Below are positions 53,131-59,301 of a stretch of DNA of 59,301 bases, in pieces. The stretch covers positions 1-59,301 of the forward strand of contig CAUGMN010000005.1 in NCBI GenBank assembly GCA_959600635.1, read 5' to 3'. The position numbers were made by a program, and so were the translations under genes. This DNA is from QAMX01 sp003149835 (GTDB taxonomy: Bacteria > Bacillota > Clostridia > Oscillospirales > QAMX01). Under the pieces are notes generated by a model that saw nothing but the letters and a program-made list of their open reading frames with translations, made no database searches and was not told the origin of the DNA. Every line of letters starts with the position of its first letter. The first letter of the stretch is position 1.

Positions 53131-55137
53131 TTATTTTGTCACAAGCGGATGGTCAAACTCCGGGAGCAGGGTGTTGCCGTCGAGGTCGAGGCTTGTGAGG
53201 TTCGGGCAGCGGCGCAAAAGCTCCGCCTCGACCGCGCCGAGCGTCAGCCCGCAGTATTCCAGCGAGAGCGCGGTGAGTTGATCACGGCCTATATCGCTCC
53301 ACGCTTTGAGAAAATCAAGGCTCTTGACGCCGCACTGGTTTGCGGTCAGCTCGCCGATACCGTTGACGAGGGATATCGTTTCCTCGCAAATTTCCGTATG
53401 GCTGATATCAAGCGAACGGAAACGAAAAGAGTCCGCATTTTTCCCGACGCCAAGGCCCTCGATAGCCGTAAGGCGAGTGCTGGAAAGATCCAGGTAGATA
53501 TCAGAGCCTTGATTCGCCATCTCATGAAGCTTGTCGACGGATAAGGCAAACCTCGTCATCGGGTTGCCGGAAAGGTCGAGTGAGGCAAACCTTGCGCCGG
53601 CGAACGGTTCGCCGTCCTCGATCAGATTATCGGCAAGGGCGAGAGTGTGAACGGCGAGATCTTTCAGCGGCGAAACGTCCGCGATTTGATTGCCGGACAG
53701 ATCCAGAGACCGGCAAAGGCAGGTTTGGATGACAGGGAGCTCGGAAATGCGGTTGTATGGGAGATACAGCCCTTCCATCAGTATATTTTTCAGCAGCGGT
53801 TCGGCGCCGTCAAGCGAGGCGACGTCGTTGGAGCTGATGAGTAGCTGAGTTAAACTGTCAAACCAGAGAAAATCGTGGAGATTGTTGATTGGCTCCTGTG
53901 CAGAAAAGTTGGATCTGCGGGGAATCGACATAGCTGCATTCAGATGAATTTGGTCGCACTCGATTAAAATCGTGGCAATGCCGGTCAGGTCGGCCTTGGT
54001 CAGGCTGCCCTCCGGTTTGCCGATGTGAGTACGGACAGCTTTTTCAAGCCGCTCGCTTTTGAAAGCGACGGGCGTGTCAAGAAGCGGCGAGTTGTCGCGG
54101 ACAGGGACGTCGACGGAGCCGGAGAAGCCGTACTTGTTGGTGATTGTAACAGTGAGCCGGCCGAGAAAGGCGGCGGGAATGAAGATTTCTTCGCCGTCGG
54201 CGAGCGGAGTCGTGGAAACACCGCGCTCAGAGGTGGATATAACGGCGGTAGAGAACAGGCCGAGGCCGCCCAATGTAAAGCTGCGAAGACCGTACTCCTC
54301 GTAAACGGTTTCTGTGAGCGTCGGAGCGGAGACGAAATGGAGAGCCGCCAGCTCTTCCTCTGTGAGGAAGCGGTTGATATAGCCTTCATTTTTGACGCCG
54401 TCGCTCAGATTCTGAATCCGCGGCGTCAGCAGCTTAATTTTATAGGCTTCAATCATCAGCGGGACAATGCTTTCGTTGAGCGCATATTCGTTTCCGTCCC
54501 GGCGCAGCGGTATCATAAGCCATTCATCGCCGCCGAGGTATTCATAGCCCATGACATCAAAATATTTGCTGCTACTCCACGCGTTTAAAATGCGGATGAG
54601 GCGTGAAAAAACGAATTCGTCGGAGAGGTCGGGAGAAACGGGGGCAGGATCAGGCTGCTCGGGGCGGCGGAGCTTTTCGGCTTCGGCGGCGAGCGCCTCA
54701 TAATCCGCCGCGGCCTCGGGGCGACGCTTCGCGCATTCGCGGGCGTAAACGATGATCTGCGGCATATACCATAGCTGCTGCTCATACGCCTCGGCGGGAT
54801 CAAGAAAAAAAGCGGTGCCTACCGGGGGCTTTTCTTCGGAACTGTAAATTCGATCATTCAGCAAGGTCCAATCCAGTTCGACCGCCGGCGCGCCCTCGCT
54901 GGGATTATACGGGTCGGCCGGCTCGACCGGATCGGTAGCGGGCGGATCGGTCTGTACGGTGACATATCCGGTATTGACGGTCGTTGTTTGGGGAGGGTCA
55001 CCGCTTGACCCCTGTGCAACGGTTGTGTCGTCAGTGGTTTGAGCCGGGGCGTTTGTATCGCAGGCGGCCAAAACAGAGAGCAGGGCGGCGAGGCAGAGCA
55101 ACCCGCAGAGCAGACGGATCAGACAGCGACGTTTCAT
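53131..55137 (-). CDS. Leucine-rich-repeat lipoprotein, copy 1
   Basis: 668 residues, AGGAGGGA site. Lipoprotein signal ending LAAC (Cys26), a Thr/Pro-rich linker, a helical domain (about residues 85-250) with Trp and Tyr, a beta-rich region (about 270-360), then irregular leucine-rich repeats from about 400 to the end ('LTQLLISSNDVASLDG', 'RSLDLSGNQIADVSPL', 'FASLDLSGNPMTRF', 'LDGNTLLPEF'). The protein ends HPLVTK. It probably binds a ligand or host/wall component at the cell surface. No terminator is evident in the 107 bases before the exporter-like operon, so they may share a transcript. Confidence 0.9.
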   Translation of the reverse strand: MKRRCLIRLLCGLLCLAALLSVLAACDTNAPAQTTDDTTVAQGSSGDPPQTTTVNTGYVTVQTDPPATDPVEPADPYNPSEGAPAVELDWTLLNDRIYSSEEKPPVGTAFFLDPAEAYEQQLWYMPQIIVYARECAKRRPEAAADYEALAAEAEKLRRPEQPDPAPVSPDLSDEFVFSRLIRILNAWSSSKYFDVMGYEYLGGDEWLMIPLRRDGNEYALNESIVPLMIEAYKIKLLTPRIQNLSDGVKNEGYINRFLTEEELAALHFVSAPTLTETVYEEYGLRSFTLGGLGLFSTAVISTSERGVSTTPLADGEEIFIPAAFLGRLTVTITNKYGFSGSVDVPVRDNSPLLDTPVAFKSERLEKAVRTHIGKPEGSLTKADLTGIATILIECDQIHLNAAMSIPRRSNFSAQEPINNLHDFLWFDSLTQLLISSNDVASLDGAEPLLKNILMEGLYLPYNRISELPVIQTCLCRSLDLSGNQIADVSPLKDLAVHTLALADNLIEDGEPFAGARFASLDLSGNPMTRFALSVDKLHEMANQGSDIYLDLSSTRLTAIEGLGVGKNADSFRFRSLDISHTEICEETISLVNGIGELTANQCGVKSLDFLKAWSDIGRDQLTALSLEYCGLTLGAVEAELLRRCPNLTSLDLDGNTLLPEFDHPLVTK
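53196..53255. repeat. 60-base identical repeat, LRR copy 1
   Basis: Identical to 55309-55368 in copy 2. It encodes part of the last leucine-rich repeat. Flanking sequence out to the stop codon is also nearly identical, whereas the rest of the two genes is strongly diverged. Confidence 0.9.
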
Positions 55138-55192
55138 GAAAATTCCCTCCTGTTAGCAGAAACTTTGTGAATAATTAAAAAATACATCCTTG

Positions 55193-55229
55193 TCTATATA
55201 ATAATGTCGAAAAATATCGGATATACGGT
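55193..55229. repeat. Conserved upstream element of LRR copy 1
   Basis: TCTATATAA...TGTCGAAAAA...TCG.ATATACGGT, repeated at 57933-57966 before the decayed third copy with a 3-base length difference. It contains a TGTCGAA motif (55205-55211) that fits a Spo0A box. It lies 56-92 bases before the copy 1 start. Confidence 0.6.
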
Positions 55230-55243
55230 GTGAACTGCGAAAA

Positions 55244-57250
55244 TTATTTTGTCACAAGCGGATGCTCAAACTCCGGGAGCAGGGTGTTTCCGTCGAGGTT
55301 GAGATTTATGAGGTTCGGGCAGCGGCGCAAAAGCTCCGCCTCGACCGCGCCGAGCGTCAGCCCGCAGTTCTGCAAGGAGAGCAAGGTCAGAGCGTCACGC
55401 TCCTGATCGTTCCAGTTTTTCAAAAAGTCAAGGCTGTCAACTGCGCTGCCGTCGGCAAAAATTCGTGAGCAGCCGCCGTAATACGACAGCTCATCCGAGG
55501 TGACACCGGTATAGGAGGCGTTGATCTCGAACAGACACGGCGGATTCGCCCCGTCGGGGTTATCAGGATCAATATAATCCTTTTTCGTCCCATAATCCAA
55601 GGCGGACAGCTTGGTAAAGGAACAATCGATGTAGTTGCCCATTCCTCTTAGACGGAGAGCGGTCAAAGGGTTGCTGGCAACATACAGATCCAAAACGAAG
55701 CAGCTTCCAAGGTCGATAGAGACGAGCTCGTTCTTTGACAGATCGAGTTTATTCAGCTCAATATTGCCGAGGTCGGGAAAGCGGGAAATGCCGTTACCGG
55801 CGAAAGAAAGCTCCGCACACCGAACGCCGTACAGCGGCGACAGATCGGTGATCTGGTTGTAAGAAAAGTCGAGGCACATGCTTCGGCCGAAATTTTTGAT
55901 GACCGGATCAAAGCCGCGGAGAGAAGTCAGGCCCTGCGCCGTCAGCCGTAACTCCGTCAGGTTTTCAAACCAGTAGAAATCGCTCGGGTCGCTGAGCGGG
56001 ACGGCGGCCTGAAAAGAGGTGATACCGCGGTCAACGATGCTTTGTTTGTTGATAACGAGCGTATCCAGATGTGCGTCGATGGAGGTGATTCCGGAGAGGT
56101 CGGCTCTGGTGAGCGCGCCGTCGGGATTCCCGAGATAGGTTCGGACAAACTGTTCCAAACGCGGGTTTTGAAATGTGACGGGCGTATCGAGCAGAGACGG
56201 AGCGGCGGCAACCGCGAGCGAAAACAGCTCGCCTGGTTCTCCGTAAGAATTGATGACCCGGTAGGTGATAAAGCCCTGATAGGCGCAGGGCAACCAGAAG
56301 ACGCCGTCGGAAAGTGTGTTGATAGCATAAAAATCAGATAGATTTTCAATCGGGTTCTCGGTCAGCTTAAATTCCAAGCGCCCGTTCGGCGGCATCGATT
56401 CGAGCAAAAAACGGCGCAGCCCATACGAGTCCGTCGTTTCGATGAGCGTACAGTCGCCGAACTCGCGATAGCCGGCGAGCTCTTCCTCCGTCAGAAAGCG
56501 TTCGAGGTGGCCGGCTTGAAATTGCTTGTAATTGTCATAGGGATACAAAAGACGCAGCGCCTGATAAATGTTGAGAATGACATTCAGCATTCCCTCCGCG
56601 ACGGGAAAATCGCCGCCGCGGCTGCAACTGATCCCGTCAACCAGCTTATAAGGCGAGCCGTTTTCGTCCGTATACTCCTGAACGGTACCGCCGTATGAAA
56701 AAAAGTAGGGCGTTGCATACCATGCGGACAAAACGCTTTTCAGACGCGAGAGCAGCTCGGCGTCGCTGAGATCGGCGGGAACAACGGGCATTGGCTGCGC
56801 AGGGTTGGCGAGGGCGCGGGCGGCGTCAGCGGCGGCGCGCAGAGACTCGGAGGCGTCAGAAAAACGTTCCGCACAGGCGGCGGCATAAGCTGCGAGCTGC
56901 GGCATATACCAGAGCGCATAAGTATATCCCTCGGTATAGAGCTGTTCTGCGTCGCCGTAGATAACGGTATAACCGATTTCGAATTCATCGATCTGATCTT
57001 GAAATTGCTGCATGAGCTCAATCATTGCCGGATCACGTTTGAATTCCGGCGCGCCCTCCGTGGGGTCGAAAACGTCCGGTTCTTCCGGCGGAACCGTCGC
57101 GACGGTGGTTGCGCCCGGCTGATAGCCGGTTGAGACGGCGGAGACGCCGGAACCGCCGTCAGTTGTGGTCAAGGGAGCATTTGTTGTACAGCCGGCAAAC
57201 GCGGCGAAAAGCAAAAAGACGGAAAGAAGAAAACAAATCGTTCGTTTCAT
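55244..57250 (-). CDS. Leucine-rich-repeat lipoprotein, copy 2
   Basis: 668 residues, exactly the length of copy 1. ATG 57250 has GGAG 6 bases before it; ATG 57262 does not. Lipobox FAGC (Cys20), linker with 'STGYQPGATTVATVPPEEPD', helical domain, beta region and irregular LRRs ('LTELRLTAQGLTSLRG', 'AELSFAGNGISRFPDL', 'LNKLDLSKNELVSID'), ending 'LPEFEHPLVTK'. The domain order matches copy 1 throughout, but residues agree strongly only in the last 40 or so. Own promoter and a 200-base leader upstream. Confidence 0.9.
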   Translation of the reverse strand: MKRTICFLLSVFLLFAAFAGCTTNAPLTTTDGGSGVSAVSTGYQPGATTVATVPPEEPDVFDPTEGAPEFKRDPAMIELMQQFQDQIDEFEIGYTVIYGDAEQLYTEGYTYALWYMPQLAAYAAACAERFSDASESLRAAADAARALANPAQPMPVVPADLSDAELLSRLKSVLSAWYATPYFFSYGGTVQEYTDENGSPYKLVDGISCSRGGDFPVAEGMLNVILNIYQALRLLYPYDNYKQFQAGHLERFLTEEELAGYREFGDCTLIETTDSYGLRRFLLESMPPNGRLEFKLTENPIENLSDFYAINTLSDGVFWLPCAYQGFITYRVINSYGEPGELFSLAVAAAPSLLDTPVTFQNPRLEQFVRTYLGNPDGALTRADLSGITSIDAHLDTLVINKQSIVDRGITSFQAAVPLSDPSDFYWFENLTELRLTAQGLTSLRGFDPVIKNFGRSMCLDFSYNQITDLSPLYGVRCAELSFAGNGISRFPDLGNIELNKLDLSKNELVSIDLGSCFVLDLYVASNPLTALRLRGMGNYIDCSFTKLSALDYGTKKDYIDPDNPDGANPPCLFEINASYTGVTSDELSYYGGCSRIFADGSAVDSLDFLKNWNDQERDALTLLSLQNCGLTLGAVEAELLRRCPNLINLNLDGNTLLPEFEHPLVTK
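55309..55368. repeat. 60-base identical repeat, LRR copy 2
   Basis: Identical to 53196-53255; see copy 1. Direct orientation, about 2.1 kb apart. Confidence 0.9.
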
Positions 57251-57317
57251 AACAGACTCCATTGTTTGACGTGACGTGTAAAGGTGTTGAGATGAACTTC
57301 AAGAACGGAAATTTCAT

Positions 57318-57360
57318 CGTTCTCCTGCGCCGCACGCAATGTGCGGCGCAGAAGAACGAT
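57318..57360 (-). promoter_or_regulatory. Long hairpin in the leader of LRR copy 2
   Basis: A 19-bp stem with one mismatch around TCTGCGCCGCAC, loop ATTGC, in the untranslated leader on the minus strand. No T-run follows on that strand, so it is not a simple terminator; a stability or regulatory role is possible. Confidence 0.5.
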
Positions 57361-57478
57361 TTAAAAATTCATTTGAAAACAACCATAGGCATCTCATTCC
57401 TTTCTCAGGCGTTTCCTTTGAGGACGGAGCCCGTCTCTAAACAGACGCATGCATACAGGTAAATGAATCCTGAATACA

Positions 57479-57507
57479 ATTATACAATATAAAAACATAA
57501 TAGTAAA
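57479..57507 (-). promoter_or_regulatory. Promoter of LRR copy 2
   Basis: On the minus strand TTTACT (57502-57507), 17 bases, TATAAT (57479-57484), within a very AT-rich stretch that stands out from the GC-rich surroundings. Confidence 0.65.
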
Positions 57508-57598
57508 TATAAAACGAGAAATTATAATAAATTTGTTTAGACAAAAACGAGAATTTGATAAAGACGCGCGGAACAAAAATAACGTTCACCATTTCTTC

Positions 57599-57865
57599 TG
57601 TCACAGGCGGATGCTCAAACTCCGGCGCGCTCTCCGTGGGGTCAAAAACGTTCGGTTCTTCCGGCGGCTCCGTCGCGACGGTGGTTGCTCCCGACTGATA
57701 ACCAGTTGAGACGGCAAATGTGACGGAAAGGCCGCCGGACGTGGATCAAGCGATCTCTGCGGGTGCGACGTACCGCCGGGAGTGACAGCCGGCATACGCG
57801 GGAAAGAGCACGCTTATGCAGAGCAGCAGCGCCAAGCTGCTCCGGAAAAGCGATTTATAGCTTTT
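57599..57865 (-). pseudogene. Collapsed third LRR lipoprotein copy
   Basis: A ribosome site (57869-57874) is followed by a lipoprotein signal ('SSLALLLCISVLFPAYAGC') without a start codon, then an in-frame TGA at 57746-57748. Next comes the family linker 'STGYQSGATTVATEPPEEPN', and at 'APEF' the sequence jumps directly to the family C-terminus 'EFEHPPVT'. About 1.8 kb of coding sequence present in copies 1 and 2 is missing. The joint lies at CCGGA, which occurs at both source positions. Confidence 0.85.
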
Positions 57866-57932
57866 TTCTCCTGTCGGCCCTGTCAGCAAAAGCGTTGTGA
57901 ATGCGTGCGGACGGCCATACAGCACGCCCATA

Positions 57933-57966
57933 TCTATATAATGTCGAAAAACGTCGTATATACGGT
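57933..57966. repeat. Conserved upstream element of the decayed LRR copy
   Basis: Second instance of the element at 55193-55229, including TGTCGAA at 57942-57948. It also lies about 100 bases upstream of the spoIIGA -10 box, so it could serve either direction. Confidence 0.55.
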
Positions 57967-58049
57967 ATCGGCTAAAAGTTTTGTTTTTTCATAGGTTTCC
58001 GCCGCGCCCATACCGCCGAAAACAGACAGATTACGCGCGGCGGCCGCAT

Positions 58050-58055
58050 TATAAT
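58050..58055 (+). promoter_or_regulatory. -10 box of spoIIGA
   Basis: TATAAT 30 bases before the GTG start; no -35 at 17 bases. In B. subtilis the spoIIG promoter likewise lacks standard spacing and depends on Spo0A. Confidence 0.45.
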
Positions 58056-58085
58056 GATATCGGTTCGGAAAACGGAGGGGTGCCG

Positions 58086-58940
58086 GTGGTTCTTTATCTC
58101 GACGTATTGATGGCGGTCAACCTGATGGCGGATTACGCGCTCCTGCGCGCTGCGGCAAAAATCACCGGACATATCCGCAACCGCCTCCGCATCTTCATCG
58201 CCGCGGCGCTCGGCGCGGCATACGCGGCGCTTGTCTGTATGCCGGCGCTGGAATGGCTCGGCCATTTTCTGATTCGGCTGCTGGTCGGCATTGCGATGAG
58301 CGCGATCGTATTCGGCCTGAACCGCGCCTGCGTGCGCAAAACGCTTGTGTTTTTTCTGCTTTCGTTTCTGCTCGGCGGCGCCGTATTGGCGCTGTCCTAT
58401 GCGGCGGGCGGCGCGGTCGGGCTTTACAACGGCGCTGTTTACATAAATACCTCGCTGCCGTCGCTGGCGCTGGTTGTCGCCGCGGTTTACGGCGTGGTCA
58501 CGCTTGTCTGCGCCGTCGGCGGCCGGCGGGCGCAGGCCATGCGGCGCGTACTGCCTGCGGTGGCGAAGCTCGGCGGGAGAGAGAGCGCGTTTTCCGTCTT
58601 GGCGGATACGGGCTGTTTGGTGCAGGATCCGCTGACCGCGCGGCCGGTCATGCTGGTTTCGCTGGCCGGCGCCGCCGCGCTGCTGCCCGAGGGAATGGCC
58701 AGCGCAATTGAGGAAGGGGCCGACGCCGCGGAGCTGATCGGCCGGTACGCCGGGCAGAGGCTGCCGCTCCGCCCCGTATTCTGCAAGGGGCTGGGCGGAC
58801 AGACGGAGATGCTCGTTTCTTTTCTGCCGGACAGCCTGACGGTGGACGGAAAACCGTGCGACGCGGTGATCGCGGTTACAAAGGACGGCCCGGACGGGGC
58901 GGAGGGCTTTTGCGCCGTTGTCAATTCGGACGCCGTATAG
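58086..58940 (+). CDS. spoIIGA: Sigma-E processing peptidase SpoIIGA
   Basis: 284 residues from GTG 58086, 8 bases after GGAGG; GTG 58080 is too close. Five membrane helices beginning with the signature 'VLYLDVLMAVNLMADYALL'. A C-terminal aspartic-protease-like domain has catalytic Asp174 in 'VLADTGCLVQDPLTARPV'. On the signal from the forespore (SpoIIR) it cuts the pro-sequence from sigma-E in the mother cell. The next gene is sigE, as in all spore formers. Confidence 0.95.
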   Translation: MVLYLDVLMAVNLMADYALLRAAAKITGHIRNRLRIFIAAALGAAYAALVCMPALEWLGHFLIRLLVGIAMSAIVFGLNRACVRKTLVFFLLSFLLGGAVLALSYAAGGAVGLYNGAVYINTSLPSLALVVAAVYGVVTLVCAVGGRRAQAMRRVLPAVAKLGGRESAFSVLADTGCLVQDPLTARPVMLVSLAGAAALLPEGMASAIEEGADAAELIGRYAGQRLPLRPVFCKGLGGQTEMLVSFLPDSLTVDGKPCDAVIAVTKDGPDGAEGFCAVVNSDAV

Positions 58941-58976
58941 CGGATCGTCTGTAAAAACCGGAAGCGAGGGAGTAAT

Positions 58977-59301
58977 ATGAGGAAACTGTTGGCGCGTATG
59001 AGGATTTTTTTCTATAAGCTCGGCGTCTGGCTCGGGCTGATCGTCCCCGATCCGGTCTGGTACATCGGCGGGAGCGAGACGCTGCCGCCGCCGCTCAGCA
59101 CAGAGGAGGAGGTCTATCTCTTAGAGCGGTTTTACAGCGACGGAAAGGCTGTGCGGCGCGTGCTGATCGAGCGCAACCTGCGCCTTGTCGTCTATATCGC
59201 GCGCAAATTTGAAAACACGGGCATCAACATCGAGGACTTGATCTCCATCGGCACCATCGGCCTGATTAAAGCGATCAACACCTTCCGCCCCGAAAAGAAC
59301 A
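58977..59301 (+). CDS. sigE: RNA polymerase sporulation sigma factor sigma-E (5' part)
   Basis: First 108 residues; the gene runs past the window edge. GCGAGGGAG precedes ATG 58977. A membrane-associating pro-sequence ('FFYKLGVWLGLIVP') leads to the processing region 'VWYIGGSETLPPPL'. Region 2 follows: 'ERNLRLVVYIARKFENTGIN' and 'EDLISIGTIGLIKAINTF', almost identical to B. subtilis sigma-E. It directs early mother-cell transcription. Confidence 0.97.
   Translation, partial: MRKLLARMRIFFYKLGVWLGLIVPDPVWYIGGSETLPPPLSTEEEVYLLERFYSDGKAVRRVLIERNLRLVVYIARKFENTGINIEDLISIGTIGLIKAINTFRPEKN

Noticed and set aside
53131..57866. LRR lipoprotein block as a CRISPR array or phase-variable invertible locus
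   Set aside because: Repeats are direct, long and coding; there are no inverted repeats flanking a promoter, no recombinase gene and no spacer pattern.
1..59301. Prophage, insertion sequence or integrative element
   Set aside because: No integrase, transposase, portal, capsid, relaxase or terminal inverted repeat could be recognised in any frame.

Overview
The window looks like chromosomal DNA of an endospore-forming, GC-rich member of the Clostridia (Firmicutes). The evidence is a SpoIIGA-sigE pair at the right edge, the yabP-yabQ-divIC-yabR neighbourhood, a SpoVB-type flippase, an L27 with the Firmicute cleavable N-terminus next to its protease Prp, a tyrosine T-box leader, AGGAGG-type ribosome binding sites and many TTGaca-17-TATAAT promoters. 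I see no prophage, insertion sequence or CRISPR array.

Left part (1-13.4 kb): a cut-off lipoprotein on the minus strand. Then a plus-strand sugar-breakdown operon (TIM-barrel isomerase, a sulfatase-fold hydrolase without the usual formylglycine motif, two Gfo/Idh/MocA dehydrogenases). A second unit follows with a uroporphyrinogen-decarboxylase-like protein and a lipoprotein, then a lipoprotein stub, tRNA-Gly(GCC), an esterase, a phosphoribosyltransferase, an ABC exporter and NADP-type glutamate dehydrogenase.

Middle (13.4-40.1 kb): tyrS with its T-box on the minus strand, a wall-anchored VWA protein, then mostly housekeeping operons. These are recJ-rel-dtd-(broken acetyltransferase)-MBL hydrolase-hemZ, a zinc-ribbon protein coupled to an amidohydrolase, the flippase-mazG-HU-rqcP-yabP-yabQ-divIC-yabR sporulation/division cluster, a lone fumarase alpha subunit, an acetyltransferase, lgt-folD, a lipoprotein and rplU-prp-rpmA-obg. 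Before the fumarase gene lies what looks like an unannotated minus-strand small RNA with its own promoter and terminator, beside a cluster of Spo0A-box-like sites.

Right part (40.1-57.9 kb) is accessory: an APH-fold kinase, a compact polysaccharide module (pyruvyl transferase, flippase, F420-dehydrogenase-beta-like ferredoxin protein), a DinB-like protein, an acyl-ACP thioesterase and rhamnulose-1-phosphate aldolase. A minus-strand operon follows (Cys/His-rich membrane protein, two FtsX-type permeases, a lipoprotein, an ATPase; overlapping reading frames). It lies directly downstream of a tandem family of leucine-rich-repeat lipoproteins: two intact 668-residue copies and a third copy collapsed by an internal deletion. 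The window ends in spoIIGA and the start of sigE.

The best candidates for something undescribed are the LRR-lipoprotein family with its adjacent exporter-like operon, and the putative sporulation-linked small RNA. All assignments are from reading the sequence; no database search was run.
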